Shown here piece after piece: positions 26,700-37,060 of a DNA stretch of 64,000 nt. A model generated the notes under the pieces. That model ran no database searches and was not told where the DNA came from. It saw only the letters and a list, made by a program, of their open reading frames with translations. Position 1 is the first letter of the stretch. Every line of letters begins with the position of its first letter. The position numbers were made by a program, and so were the translations under genes. The stretch is from Plantactinospora mayteni. Lineage in GTDB: Bacteria > Actinomycetota > Actinomycetes > Mycobacteriales > Micromonosporaceae. The stretch lies in contig NZ_BONX01000007.1 of the NCBI RefSeq assembly GCF_016862935.1, forward strand, positions 248,001-312,000, given 5' to 3'.

Positions 26700-28933
26700 C
26701 GCGGTCCGACCGGGGCGGGGGTCGGCAGGTGACGGCCTCCGAGCGGGGCGGCGATCGGGAGAAGACCGCAGCCGACCGGGGTGGGAACGACGGCCGACCG
26801 GCGGCGCGCGGCGGGCCCCGGATCGACCGGCGGGCCCTCGTCGACCGGCACGCCGTCGAGCTGACCGGCATCCTGCCGGAATCCCCGCTCTCGGTCGGCA
26901 ACGGCGAGTTCTGCTACACCGTCGACGTCACCGGATTGCAGACCTTTCCGGAGTACTACCCGGTGCAGAATCCCGGCGGTACCGGCACGCCCGGCACGCT
27001 GCTCGGCACCCAGGCACAGTGGGGCTGGCACAGCGTGCCGGGCGGGCGGGCGTACGACCTGGCGGAGACCTGTCGGGCCTATCCGACGCCGCGCGGCCCG
27101 GTCGAGTACGTCGACATGCGTGGCGCACTCTCCGGCACCGCCGAAGCCCCGGAGTCGCCGGCCGAGTCCTGGCTGCGGAACAATCCGCACCGGCTCGACC
27201 TGGGCCGGATCGGGCTGGTCTGGACGGCCCGCTCGGCCGGCTCCGGGATCACCACCCGGGCAGCCGAGCCGGCCGAGCTGACCGATCCGCACCAGCGACT
27301 CGACCTGTGGACCGGCACCATCAGCAGCCGGTTCCGGCTGGCCGGCAGCCCGGTGCGGGTCGACACGGTCTGCCACCCGGACCGCGACGTCCTCGCCGTA
27401 CGCGTCGAGTCGGCCTTGCTCGCCGAGGGTCTCGCGGTCGGGATCACCTTCCCGTACGGCTCGGAGGAGTGGAGCAACGCCGCCGACTGGTCCCGGCCGC
27501 AGGCGCACTCCTCCACGCTCCGCCCGAGCCCGGACGGGGCGGTGCTGCGGCGGGTACTCGACGACACCGCGTACTCGGTCGGGATCGGGCTGCCGGACGG
27601 CGCCCGGATCCTGCACGTCGGCCGGCACGAGTTCCTGGTCAGCACCGGGCTGGCCGCCGTCGAGCTGGTCGTCGCGTTCGCGCCCGGCGCCGGTTCGGCG
27701 GCCGGCACCGCGCTGCCGACCTTCGCCGAGGTGGCCGCCGCGTCCGCCCGGCACTGGCCCGCGTTCTGGACCGGCGGTGGCGCGGTCGAGCTGGCCGACA
27801 GCCGGGACGGGCGGGCGGTCGAGCTGGAACGGCGGGTGGTGCTCTCCCAATACCTGACCGCGGTGCACTGCGCCGGTTCGCTGCCGCCGCAGGAGACCGG
27901 CCTGATGGTGAACAGTTGGCGCGGCCGGTTCCACCTGGAGATGCACTGGTGGCACGGGGCGCACTTCCCGCTCTGGGGCCGGCCCGGCCTGCTGGAACGC
28001 AGCCTCGGCTGGTATGCCGGCATCCTGCCCCGGGCCCGGGAGACCGCCCGCCGGCAGGGCTGTGCCGGTGCCCGCTGGCCCAAGCAGGTCGGCCCGGACG
28101 GCCGGGAGAGTCCGAGCCCGATCGGGCCGTTCCTGCTCTGGCAGCAGCCGCACCCGATCTTCCTCGCCGAGCTGGTCCGGCGTACCAGCACCGACCCGGA
28201 GGCCGCGCTGCGGCGGTACGCCGACGTCGTGCTCGGCACGGCGGAGTTCATGGCCGACCACCCGGTCCGGGGCGAGTACGGCTTCCAGCTCGGCCCGCCA
28301 CTGGTCCCGGCCCAGGAGTCGTACGCCGACGTCCGGGAGACCCTGCGCAATCCCACCTTCGAGCTGGCGTACTGGTGCTGGGGGCTGCGGATCGCGCAGC
28401 GCTGGCGGGTCCGGCTCGGCCTTCCCCCTGAGCCGTCCTGGGAGAAGGTCGCCGCCGACCTGGTCCGGCCGCACGTCCGGGACGGGGTCTACGCCGCCGT
28501 CGACGTGCCGCCGTACACGGTCCGGGACGACCATCCGTCGATGCTGTACGCGCTCGGCCTGGTCCCACCCACCGAGCTGGTCGACCCGGAGGTCATGCGG
28601 GCCACCCTGCACGGCGTACTGGCCGACTGGGACTGGCCGTCGACCTGGGGCTGGGACTATCCGGCCATCGCGATGACCGCGACCCGGCTCGGCGAGCCGC
28701 AGGCCGCCGTCGACGCGCTGCTGCGACCCGAACCGAAGAACGGCTACCTGCCGAACGGGCACAACCGGCAGACCGCCGCGCTCCCGGTCTACCTGCCCGG
28801 CAACGGTGGGCTGCTGGCCGCCGTCGCGCTGATGGCCCGGGGCTCGGACGCGGACGCCGGCCGACCCACGCCGGGCTTTCCCGACGACGGAAGCTGGACG
28901 GTCCGGCACGAGGGACTGCACCCGATGCCCTGA
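26696..28933 (+). CDS. Six-hairpin (alpha/alpha)6 glycosidase-like protein
   Basis: A protein of up to 745 residues. After a polar, charged lead of about 45 residues, the conserved part begins VELTGILPESPLSVGNGEFCYTVD. A beta-sandwich-like N-terminal half follows, then an (alpha/alpha)6-barrel-like half with FHLEMHWWHGAHFPLWGRP, RWPKQVGPDGRES and WGWDYPAIAMTATRLGEP. This pattern is that of six-hairpin glycosidase-like proteins near GH65/GH95. The reaction is not established. No signal peptide is seen, so it probably acts in the cytosol on the sugar imported by the operon. The start is uncertain between GTG at 26696 (overlapping the previous stop) and GTG at 26729. Confidence 0.7.
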   Translation: MTRSDRGGGRQVTASERGGDREKTAADRGGNDGRPAARGGPRIDRRALVDRHAVELTGILPESPLSVGNGEFCYTVDVTGLQTFPEYYPVQNPGGTGTPGTLLGTQAQWGWHSVPGGRAYDLAETCRAYPTPRGPVEYVDMRGALSGTAEAPESPAESWLRNNPHRLDLGRIGLVWTARSAGSGITTRAAEPAELTDPHQRLDLWTGTISSRFRLAGSPVRVDTVCHPDRDVLAVRVESALLAEGLAVGITFPYGSEEWSNAADWSRPQAHSSTLRPSPDGAVLRRVLDDTAYSVGIGLPDGARILHVGRHEFLVSTGLAAVELVVAFAPGAGSAAGTALPTFAEVAAASARHWPAFWTGGGAVELADSRDGRAVELERRVVLSQYLTAVHCAGSLPPQETGLMVNSWRGRFHLEMHWWHGAHFPLWGRPGLLERSLGWYAGILPRARETARRQGCAGARWPKQVGPDGRESPSPIGPFLLWQQPHPIFLAELVRRTSTDPEAALRRYADVVLGTAEFMADHPVRGEYGFQLGPPLVPAQESYADVRETLRNPTFELAYWCWGLRIAQRWRVRLGLPPEPSWEKVAADLVRPHVRDGVYAAVDVPPYTVRDDHPSMLYALGLVPPTELVDPEVMRATLHGVLADWDWPSTWGWDYPAIAMTATRLGEPQAAVDALLRPEPKNGYLPNGHNRQTAALPVYLPGNGGLLAAVALMARGSDADAGRPTPGFPDDGSWTVRHEGLHPMP

Positions 28934-29014
28934 CGCCTCGGTCGGCGGCCCTCCGACAGCCGCACCCGATGCCCTGACGCCTCGGTAGGCCGCCCCCGAT
29001 GCCCTGACGCCTCA
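28918..29014. repeat. Triplicated 3' end of the glycosidase gene including its stop codon
   Basis: GCACCCGATGCCCTGACGCC, the last codons plus stop of the glycosidase gene, recurs at 28962 and (one change) at 28992. The copies are 44 and 30 bases apart and fill the gap to the convergent GH3 gene. No strong terminator hairpin is visible. Confidence 0.75.
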
Positions 29015-29016
29015 CC

Positions 29017-32000
29017 TCAGGCGGGCGGCCCGATGGTGAACTCGCTGACCCGCAGGCCGGCGTCGAGCCGCAGGTACACGTCCCGGACCCCGGCCGTGGG
29101 GGCCAGTGTGGCGTGCACGGTGGTGTAGGCGTACCGGTCGCCGGTGCTCGGCACGGTGGCCCGGCCGAGCAGCGGACCGGTCGGCGAGTCGAGGCGTACC
29201 TCGATGGTGCCGTCACCCGGCGCGGACCTGGCGGCCCGGACGGTGAGGGTGCCCGATCGGGCCTCCAGGGCGGTACCGGCGAACGCGATCCAGCCGCCGG
29301 AGCCGGCACCCTCGACGGCGGTGCCGCGCACCTTCGACTCGTCCACCAGCAGGATCCCGGCGTACTCGTCGAAGTTCTCCGCCCGGGTCGGCCGGGACAG
29401 GTCCCGGGCCGGGATCGTCTCGCCGCGCACCCGCAGCGTGCCGCGCTGCCGGATGTCGGTCGCGGAGCCGCCGACCAGCAGGTCGTGCCCGGCGGACTCG
29501 ACCACCCAGCGGTCCCGGGTCACGTCCCAGTGCCCCAGCTCCGCCGCCCGGACGGCGAACGCCACCCGCCGGGTCTGGCCGGGGGCGAGGGTCACCCGCT
29601 GGAAGGCGCGGAGCTGCCGCAGCGGCATCCGGTCCCGGGAGGTGCGTTGCCGGGTGTAGAGCTGCACCACCTCGTCCCCGGTCCGCCGGCCGGTGTTGGT
29701 CACCTCCACTGTCACGGTCACCGTGCCGTCCGGCCCGACCGTCGGCGCGCTGGTGCGCAGCTCGCCATAGCGGAAACGGGTGTAGGAGAGGCCGTGCCCG
29801 AACGGGAACAACGGCTCTCCCCGGTGGTAGAGGTAGGTCTGCCCGGTCCGGATGATGTCGTAGTCGCGCAGGTCGGGCGGCAGGTCGGCGTCGGCGCGGT
29901 ACCAGGTCTGGGTGAGTCGCCCGCCCGGGTTGCGGTCGCCGAAGAGCGTGCCCGCGAGCGCCCGGCCGGTCTCCGGCCCGGCATGCGTGGTCCAGAGCAG
30001 CGTCGCCGGCTCGGCCGCCAGCGTCACCGGATAGCTGGTCTCCAGCACCACCGCCGTCGTCGGGTTGGCCGAGGTGACCGCCTCGACCAGCGCGGACTGG
30101 CTGGCCCCGAGCGCCAGGCTCCGCCGGTCGGAGTTCTCCCGGCCGTAGACCAGCGGATGGCTGCCGACCACGACCACCACCGCGTCGGCCCGGGCAGCCG
30201 CCGCGGTGGCGGTGGCGGCGCCGCTGCGCACCACCTCCCGGCCGAACCGGGCGGCGAGGGCGCGCTCCCCGGTGCCGACCGTGCCGTCGGCACTCACGGT
30301 CAGATACGTTCCCGGGTACGGCCACCAGCTCTCGTTGGTCTCGTAGCCCGCGTACCGGATCAGGTACGCCCCGTCGGGCTGCCGTTCCAGCGCGAACTGC
30401 TGCGGCACGAACCAGCCGCCGATCTCCGCCTCGGCGGTGTGGTACGGCCCCCAGTTGCCGGCCAGATACCGCCCGTTGCCGGCGTTGCGCAGCGTACTGA
30501 CGTCACCCGCCCAGTCGTTCTGGTCCCAGTGCGCCGCCTCGGTCGCTGGACCGGTCGCGGCGACGATGTTCTGCCCGGCGGCGGTGCCGGTGGCGGTCAG
30601 GTACCGCCCGGTCGCCAGCTCGCGCAGCGCCACCCGGTCGAGCGCCTCGACCCCGGTCACCGTGACACGGTCGCCGAGCCGCTCCCGGATCCCGGCCAGT
30701 GGTGTCACCCGGTACGGCAGGGCGCCGCCGTACCAGTCGCCGTAGAGCGCGTCGTGCAGCGGGCCGATCACGGCGACGTTCCGGACCCGGGTCGGGTCCA
30801 GCGGCAGGGTACCGGCCGAGTTGCGCAGCAGCACCATCGCCCGTTCCGCCGCCTCCCGGTTCAGTTGCCGGTGCGCGGGGCTGCCGATCACCTCCGGACC
30901 GATCCCCGCGTACGGGCCGCCGTCCGGGTCGAAGTGACCGAGCCGGAGCCGGATCGACAGCACCCGCCGGACCGAGGCGTCCACGTCGGCGACGGTGAGC
31001 AGTCCCCGGTCGAGTGCGTCCCGCAGGGTGGCCACCATCGGCCCGGGCTGCCCGTCGTCGACGGTGAAACTGTCCAGCCCGGCCCGGAGCATCGCCGCGT
31101 ACGCCTCGGTCTCGTCGGCGTAGTAGCCCTGCAACAGGGTCAACGCGTGCGGGGCCCAGGCGTCGCTGACGTGGTAGAGGTCGCGGTCGGTCCACGACCG
31201 GATCACCTCGGCGAAGTCCGGGTTCACGTGGCTCGGGCGGCCGTTGACCAGGTTGTAGCCGGCCATCACCCCGGTCACAGCGTCGGCCGCGACCGCCGGC
31301 CGGAAAGCCGCGTCCTCGTATTCGTGCCGTAGCCGTGGTCGCAGGTTGGCCGAGGTCAGGCTCCGCTCCGCCTCCCGGTTGTACGCCGCGTAGTGCTTCA
31401 GTACCGGCGCGGTCTTGAGTCGATCCGGGTGGTCCCCGCTCAGCCCTCGGCCGTACGCGGTGGCGATCGCACTGGTCAGCAGCGGGTCCTCGGAGTAGCC
31501 CTCCTCGTTCTTGCCCCACCGGGGATCCCGCAGCAGGTTCACCACCGGGGCCCAGACCTGGAGGCCCCAGACGGTCGGGTCGGCGGCGTGGTGGCCGCGT
31601 ACCTCGTCGCCGACGGCCGAGCCGATCCGCCGGACCAGGTCCGGATCCCAGGTGCTGGCCAGGCCGATCGCCTGCGGGAAGACGGTGGCCTCGGTGGCGG
31701 TCACCACGTTCCAGTTGTCGTCGACGTCGTTGGTCCAGGCCACCCCGTGCAGGGCCTCGGTTCCGGTCTTGAAGTAGCCGATGTCCAGCCGGGGGATGGC
31801 CGGCTGCGACTGGTGCAGCAGGGCGAGCTTCTCGTCCAGCGTCAGCCGGCCGAGCAGGTCGTCGATCCGCTGTCCGTCGGGCAGCCGAGGGTCCTGGAAC
31901 GGAAACCGGCCGGCCGGGTCGGCGGTGCCGGCGCCGGCCGGGACCGGCACGTCGAGCAGCACCGCGACCAGTGCCACGCCGCCGTTTCGGATGAGTCGAC

Positions 32001-32022
32001 GCCGACCGATGCCACGTTCCAT
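29017..32022 (-). CDS. Secreted multidomain glycoside hydrolase family 3 protein
   Basis: A 1001-residue exported enzyme with a Tat-like signal (GRRRLIRNGG then a hydrophobic run). The GH3 N-terminal barrel (about 45-340) has ATVFPQAIGLASTWDP, KHYAAYN and the nucleophile motif HVSDAWAP with Asp287. The GH3 C-terminal domain is split by an insert at about 461-595 that looks like a beta-trefoil/fascin-type fold (GRYLTATG and GRYLAGNWG repeats). A fibronectin-III-like domain (about 750-840) and a CBM6-like C-terminus (about 880-1001, ending DVYLRLDAGLRVSEFTIG) follow. The layout suits a beta-glycosidase or beta-xylosidase acting on plant polysaccharide. GGGGGAGA precedes the ATG. Confidence 0.87.
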   Translation of the reverse strand: MERGIGRRRLIRNGGVALVAVLLDVPVPAGAGTADPAGRFPFQDPRLPDGQRIDDLLGRLTLDEKLALLHQSQPAIPRLDIGYFKTGTEALHGVAWTNDVDDNWNVVTATEATVFPQAIGLASTWDPDLVRRIGSAVGDEVRGHHAADPTVWGLQVWAPVVNLLRDPRWGKNEEGYSEDPLLTSAIATAYGRGLSGDHPDRLKTAPVLKHYAAYNREAERSLTSANLRPRLRHEYEDAAFRPAVAADAVTGVMAGYNLVNGRPSHVNPDFAEVIRSWTDRDLYHVSDAWAPHALTLLQGYYADETEAYAAMLRAGLDSFTVDDGQPGPMVATLRDALDRGLLTVADVDASVRRVLSIRLRLGHFDPDGGPYAGIGPEVIGSPAHRQLNREAAERAMVLLRNSAGTLPLDPTRVRNVAVIGPLHDALYGDWYGGALPYRVTPLAGIRERLGDRVTVTGVEALDRVALRELATGRYLTATGTAAGQNIVAATGPATEAAHWDQNDWAGDVSTLRNAGNGRYLAGNWGPYHTAEAEIGGWFVPQQFALERQPDGAYLIRYAGYETNESWWPYPGTYLTVSADGTVGTGERALAARFGREVVRSGAATATAAAARADAVVVVVGSHPLVYGRENSDRRSLALGASQSALVEAVTSANPTTAVVLETSYPVTLAAEPATLLWTTHAGPETGRALAGTLFGDRNPGGRLTQTWYRADADLPPDLRDYDIIRTGQTYLYHRGEPLFPFGHGLSYTRFRYGELRTSAPTVGPDGTVTVTVEVTNTGRRTGDEVVQLYTRQRTSRDRMPLRQLRAFQRVTLAPGQTRRVAFAVRAAELGHWDVTRDRWVVESAGHDLLVGGSATDIRQRGTLRVRGETIPARDLSRPTRAENFDEYAGILLVDESKVRGTAVEGAGSGGWIAFAGTALEARSGTLTVRAARSAPGDGTIEVRLDSPTGPLLGRATVPSTGDRYAYTTVHATLAPTAGVRDVYLRLDAGLRVSEFTIGPPA

Positions 32023-32144
32023 GTCTCCCCCGTCCGGCGAACCCTGTCCCACCCGGACACAGGTTCGTTGTGCTCGCCCGCATCGATTTTGTTTAATATC
32101 CCAACGATCTCATCATCGATGGGAGTGGGGAAAGGGGAGGATCC

Positions 32145-32456
32145 ATGCAGAGGTTCGCCATCAGGCTCGCGGTACTCGCGCTGGTCGGGGCCGGCGCGGC
32201 GGTCGGGCTCACCGCCGTTCCAGCACAGGCCGCGCAGGCACAGCCGTGCAGCGCCGACGGTCTCCGGCTGTACGGCCGCTATCCGGTCGACCACGACCAG
32301 CGGATCTACCAGTGCGCGCCGGACCCGTTCACCCCGCGCTGGGTGCTCTCCGAGACCTGCCCGGCGGGTACCCGGCCGGCGACCACGCTCACGCCGTACT
32401 ACCCGGGCAGCACGACCGGGCCGTACCTCGCGACGACGACCTGCGCCAGCGCCTGA
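32145..32456 (+). CDS. Small secreted cysteine-containing protein
   Basis: A 103-residue protein with a clear Sec signal peptide (hydrophobic LAVLALVGAGAAVGLTAV, cleavage near AQAA about residue 30). The mature part of about 70 residues has four cysteines likely to form two disulfides. A strong purine-rich site (GGGGAAAGGGGAGG) precedes the ATG. I do not recognise the family. The pattern DGLRLYGRYPVDHDQRIYQCAPD resembles small extracellular modules found after actinobacterial signal peptides. It diverges from the GH3 gene across a 122-base, locally AT-rich gap (TTTAATAT at 32091-32098) that may hold both promoters. Confidence 0.65.
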   Translation: MQRFAIRLAVLALVGAGAAVGLTAVPAQAAQAQPCSADGLRLYGRYPVDHDQRIYQCAPDPFTPRWVLSETCPAGTRPATTLTPYYPGSTTGPYLATTTCASA

Positions 32457-32527
32457 CCGTCGCCCTCGGGTGCTCGGAACGGTGGCCGCCGGAGGTCCCG
32501 TCCTCGGTCGGCTCGACGGAGGACCGG

Positions 32528-33409
<882 letters not shown>

Positions 33410-33410
33410 G

Positions 33411-34475
33411 TCAGCCTCCAGAACCGGCGCGGTTGGTCCGGACGAGCAGCCAGAGCAGGAACGCCGCGCCGAGCGCCCCGGTCACCACGCCGACCGGCAG
33501 GTCGACGTCCGGGATGAGCCAGCGGGCCACCAGGTCGCTGGCCGAGACCATCAACGCCCCGGTCAGCGCGGAGGCCAGCAGTGGCGGCGCGGAGAGCCCC
33601 GCCAGCCGCTGGGCGATCTGCGGTGCGGCCAGTGCCACGAACAGCACCGGCCCGGTCCCGGCGGTGGCGAACGCGACCATCGCGACGCCGACGAGCACCA
33701 GGCAGAGCCGGGCCAGTTGGACGGGCGTGCCCAGCCCCCGGGCCACCTCGTCGCCGAGGTGCAGGGTCCGGGTCCAGCGCCCGAGCAACATCCCGGCGGG
33801 CAGCAGGGTCAGCACCGCGACCGAGAGCGGGCCGACCGTCTCCCAGCCGCGACCGTTGAGGTTGCCGACCAGCCAGCCGAGCGCCGCCTGTGCCTCGGTC
33901 AGTTGAGCCCGGGTCAGCAGGTAGTCGGTGGCGCTGGCGCACATCCAGGAGACCGCGATGCCGACCAGTACGATCCGGTAGCCGGTGGCGCCGCGCCGCC
34001 AGGCCAGCAGGTAGATCAGCGCGGCGGTGACCAGCCCGCCGGTCAGGCCCAGCGCCGGCAGGCTCAGCCCGGCGCCACCGAGCACGATGCCGGCGACCAC
34101 GGCGGTGGTGGCCCCGGCGTTGATGCCGATCATGTCCGGACTGGCCAGCGGGTTCCGGGTGATGGTCTGGAAGATCGCCCCGGAGACCGCGAACGCGGCA
34201 CCGGCGAGTACGGCGGTCAGGGCCCGGGGCAGCCGCAGCTCCCGCACGATGAAAACCTGGCCCGGGTCGCCGGAACCCCAGAGCGCGGGTACCACCCGCA
34301 GCGGGCTGACCGGGTAGTCGCCGGTGGCGATGCCGACGCAGAAGACCACGAAGGACAGTGCGGCGAGCCCGAGGCAGCAGGTCAGCAGCCGCCCCCGGAG
34401 TACGCCGGAGACCGCTGGCCGGCCGATCCGGAACGCGGTACGCCCGCCGGTGCGGCGCAGGTCGAGGAGGGTCAC
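33411..34475 (-). CDS. FecCD-type ferric-siderophore permease 2
   Basis: A 354-residue membrane permease with about nine to ten helices. FecCD hallmarks are [42 protein letters not shown] and the ATPase-coupling region [15 protein letters not shown]. The GTG at 34475 is taken as the start because it lies five bases after the stop of the first permease with GGAGC upstream. A much longer open reading continues in frame but is the shadow of the other permease gene. It pairs with that permease and the following ATPase to import the iron-loaded siderophore. Confidence 0.93.
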   Translation of the reverse strand: MTLLDLRRTGGRTAFRIGRPAVSGVLRGRLLTCCLGLAALSFVVFCVGIATGDYPVSPLRVVPALWGSGDPGQVFIVRELRLPRALTAVLAGAAFAVSGAIFQTITRNPLASPDMIGINAGATTAVVAGIVLGGAGLSLPALGLTGGLVTAALIYLLAWRRGATGYRIVLVGIAVSWMCASATDYLLTRAQLTEAQAALGWLVGNLNGRGWETVGPLSVAVLTLLPAGMLLGRWTRTLHLGDEVARGLGTPVQLARLCLVLVGVAMVAFATAGTGPVLFVALAAPQIAQRLAGLSAPPLLASALTGALMVSASDLVARWLIPDVDLPVGVVTGALGAAFLLWLLVRTNRAGSGG

Positions 34476-34480
34476 GCCGA

Positions 34481-35551
34481 TCAGAGCTCCGCGAGCCGGC
34501 GGCGCCGGACCAGCATGATGAAGAACGGACCACCGATGAACGCGGCGATGATGCCGACACCGACCTCGCTCGGCCGGGCGACGACCCGACCGACGATGTC
34601 GGCCAGCAGCAGCAGGCTCGGCGCGAGCACCATGGTGAACGGCAGCAGCCAGCGGTGGTTCGGGCCGGTGATCAGCCGGGCCACGTGCGGCACCACCAGG
34701 CCGACGAAGACGATCGACCCGGCGACCGCGACCGCGGCCCCGGCGAGCAGGGTCACCGCCAGGGTGCCTTGCAGGCGTACCAGTCCGACCCGGCGGCCCA
34801 GCGCCGCCGCGACGTCGTCGCCGAGGGCGAGGCTGTTCAGCGCCGGGGCGGCGGCGAGGGCGAGTGCGACACCGACGGCCAGGAACGGCAGCAGTTGGCC
34901 GATGGTGCCGAAGTCCGGCCCGGAGAGCGAACCGGCCGCCCAGAACCGGTAGCGGTTCAGCGCCTCCGGGTCGCGCAGCACGACGGCGCTGGTCACCGAG
35001 TTGAGCAGGAAGGTGATCGCCACCCCGGCCAGTGCCACCTTGACCGGGGTGGAGCCGCCCCGGCCGAGCCCACCGAGCAGGTAGACCACCACGCTGGCCA
35101 GCAGGGCACCGGCGAAGGCGAACCAGATGTAGCCGTAGAGCGTGGCGATGCCGAACCAGGCGATCGCGACGACGATGCCGAGCGCGGCACCGGCGCTGAC
35201 CCCGAGCAGGCCGGGATCGGCGAGCGGGTTGCGGGTCAGCCCCTGCATCAGCGCGCCGGAGAGGCCCAGCGCCATCCCGACCAGCAGGCCGAGCGCGGTG
35301 CGCGGCAGGCGTACGCCCCAGACGATCGCCTCGATCTGCGGGTCGGTGGACCGTGCCCCGGCCCGGTCGAGCAGGGTCTGCACCACCTGGTCCAGCGGGA
35401 TCTGCCGGCTGCCCACCGCGACGGAGAGCAGGCACAGCACGATCAGGACGGTCGTGGCGACCAGGAAGAGCCCGACCGGACGGGTGGGTCGGTGACCCGT
35501 CGTCCGGGTGGGCGCGGGTCGGCTCACCGGTGCTGCCTGGTCGGTCGTCAC
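34481..35551 (-). CDS. FecCD-type ferric-siderophore permease 1
   Basis: A 356-residue membrane permease and first gene of the import operon. Motifs are WGVRLPRTALGLLVGMALGLSG, QGLTRNPLADPGLLGVSAGA, SLALGDDVAAALGRRVG and VVPHVARLITGPNHRWLLP, all typical of the FecCD/BtuC fold. The start is GTG at 35551. An iron box lies about 70 bases upstream, which puts the operon under iron control, opposite the divergent binding-protein and NRPS genes. Confidence 0.93.
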   Translation of the reverse strand: MTTDQAAPVSRPAPTRTTGHRPTRPVGLFLVATTVLIVLCLLSVAVGSRQIPLDQVVQTLLDRAGARSTDPQIEAIVWGVRLPRTALGLLVGMALGLSGALMQGLTRNPLADPGLLGVSAGAALGIVVAIAWFGIATLYGYIWFAFAGALLASVVVYLLGGLGRGGSTPVKVALAGVAITFLLNSVTSAVVLRDPEALNRYRFWAAGSLSGPDFGTIGQLLPFLAVGVALALAAAPALNSLALGDDVAAALGRRVGLVRLQGTLAVTLLAGAAVAVAGSIVFVGLVVPHVARLITGPNHRWLLPFTMVLAPSLLLLADIVGRVVARPSEVGVGIIAAFIGGPFFIMLVRRRRLAEL

Positions 35552-35620
35552 GCGGTCCTCGGGTCTCTTCCGCGGGCGGCTCGGGTCCCGTCCGCCGGCA
35601 ACGTGCAGGGGTTTCGCATC

Positions 35621-35639
35621 TTAGGGTAGGTATACCTTA
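35621..35639. promoter_or_regulatory. Iron box upstream of the siderophore import operon
   Basis: TTAGGGTAGGTATACCTTA agrees with 14 of 19 positions of the DtxR/IdeR-type box TTAGGTTAGGCTAACCTAA. It lies about 70 bases before the GTG of the first permease. Confidence 0.75.
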
Positions 35640-35691
35640 GTTGACGGCCTCGCCGGTTGGGGAGAGCCCTTCTCTGGCGGAGCGGTTGAGG

Positions 35692-35710
35692 TTAGGTAAG
35701 GATTACCTTA
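35692..35710. promoter_or_regulatory. Iron box upstream of the binding-protein and NRPS genes
   Basis: TTAGGTAAGGATTACCTTA agrees with 15 of 19 positions of the iron box. It is 53 bases after the end of the first box and points at the binding-protein gene at 35965. The two boxes in one 413-base divergent gap (35552-35964) suggest separate repressor sites for each direction. Confidence 0.78.
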
Positions 35711-35840
35711 CTATCACCGTCATCGGAGCCGGACGCCGGTGCCGTGCCCGACGTCCAGGCGACCGTCGCCCGACGCCGCGCGACCGCATTCCGAGCCGGG
35801 TTCCGAGCCGCATTCCAGAGCCGGCGCGGAGCGCCGAGAC

Positions 35841-35912
35841 CACACCGAGACCGATTCCCACACCGAGACCGATTCCCACACCGAGACCGAGTCCCGCGCC
35901 GAGACCGATTTC
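35841..35912. repeat. Four copies of an 18-bp tandem repeat in the binding-protein leader
   Basis: The unit CACACCGAGACCGATTCC is present twice exactly (35841-35858, 35859-35876), then with one change and then with about three or four. It lies between the iron box and the start codon. The copies abut with no spacers. The period is a multiple of three, but no gene reads through. Confidence 0.9.
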
Positions 35913-35964
35913 CGCCCGACCGCCGACCGCGCGACGGGACACCCGAGAGACCGAAGAGGAGCCG

Positions 35965-36990
35965 ATGTCCACGACACCTGCCCGCACGATGCGTCCACGG
36001 CCGGTCGCCCGCCTGACGGCGGCGCTGGCCGTCCTCGTACTCGGCCTGGCCGGCTGCGGCGGTGGCGACGACGGCGCCGACCCGGCCCCGTCGGCGAGCG
36101 CCGGCGGCACCTTCCCGGTCACGGTCGAACACAAGTACGGCAGCACCGAGATCACCAAGGCGCCCGCCCGGGTGGTCACGCTCGGGCTCAGCGACCAGGA
36201 CCCGGTACTCGCCCTCGGCGTCGTACCGGTCGGCGCGATCGACTGGTTCCTGGAGCGGCCGTACGGCAAGTGGCCCTGGGCGCAGCAGCTCTGGGGCAGT
36301 ACCCCGCCGGAGATCGTCGGTGAGCGGGACGACTACAACCTCGAGAAGATCGCGGCACTGCGACCGGATCTGATCATCGGGCTCTACTCCGGGATGACCC
36401 AGGAGCAGTACCAGAAGCTCTCCCAGCTCGCCCCGACCGTCGCCCAGCCGAAGGGCTTCGCCGACTACGCCGCGCCGTGGCAGGAGATGACCCGGGCGGC
36501 CGGCCGCGCGCTGGGCAGGCCGGAGCAGGCCGACAAGCTGATCGCCGACGTCGACGCCCGGTTCGCCAAGGCCCGGCAGGAACACCCCGGCTTCGCCGGC
36601 AGGTCCGTCGCGGTGGTCGACCCGTACGAGGCCGGCAAGTACGCGGTCTTCGCGCCGAGCGACCCGAAGGTGGTCTTCATGACCCAGCTCGGCTTCACCG
36701 TGCCGGACACGATCGTGCAGGCGGCCGGCAAGGAGTACGCCGCCGAGATCGGCTCCGAGCGACTCGACCTGGTCGACGTCGACAAGCTGCTCTTCCTCAC
36801 CTCGGACGCCAGTGCCGAGCCGAGGGTGAAGGCGGACAAGGTCTACGCCACCCTTGACGTGGCGAAGCAGAACCGGGCGGTCTTCCTGCCGTACGAGAAC
36901 CCGCCGCTCGGTGCCGCGCTCTCGTTCAGCACCGTACTCAGTGTCCCGTACGCGCTGGACCAGATCCTGCCGCTGCTCGGCGACGGCTGA
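35965..36990 (+). CDS. Ferric-siderophore-binding lipoprotein (FhuD/FepB-like)
   Basis: A 341-residue binding protein of the iron-siderophore ABC importers. The lipoprotein signal ends LGLAGC with the lipidated cysteine at residue 31. The mature part begins [22 protein letters not shown], the usual opening of this class, and has [13 protein letters not shown] and [12 protein letters not shown]. It should capture the ferric siderophore outside the cell and hand it to the FecCD permeases encoded divergently. AGAGGA lies about five bases before the ATG at 35965. Only 70 bases with no visible terminator separate it from the NRPS, so the two may share the iron-regulated transcript. Confidence 0.93.
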   Translation: MSTTPARTMRPRPVARLTAALAVLVLGLAGCGGGDDGADPAPSASAGGTFPVTVEHKYGSTEITKAPARVVTLGLSDQDPVLALGVVPVGAIDWFLERPYGKWPWAQQLWGSTPPEIVGERDDYNLEKIAALRPDLIIGLYSGMTQEQYQKLSQLAPTVAQPKGFADYAAPWQEMTRAAGRALGRPEQADKLIADVDARFAKARQEHPGFAGRSVAVVDPYEAGKYAVFAPSDPKVVFMTQLGFTVPDTIVQAAGKEYAAEIGSERLDLVDVDKLLFLTSDASAEPRVKADKVYATLDVAKQNRAVFLPYENPPLGAALSFSTVLSVPYALDQILPLLGDG

Positions 36991-37060
36991 CCGCCGGCCG
37001 ATCCCCGACACCCTCCACACCGGACCGTTCCCACCCGCTCGCGAGAGGCGGTACTCCGTC

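Noticed and set aside
25919-28933. An apparent 1004-codon glycosidase starting inside the sugar-binding protein gene
   Set aside because: The part before 26696 is a shadow frame of the binding protein. Conserved sequence begins well after its stop.
33411-35435. An apparent 674-codon fused permease on the minus strand
   Set aside because: The first half is an out-of-frame reading of the other FecCD gene. The real start is GTG at 34475, just after that gene's stop.
35841-35912. Possible CRISPR array, or iterons of an origin
   Set aside because: The 18-bp units are contiguous with no spacers, and there is no cas or rep gene nearby. It is a simple tandem repeat.
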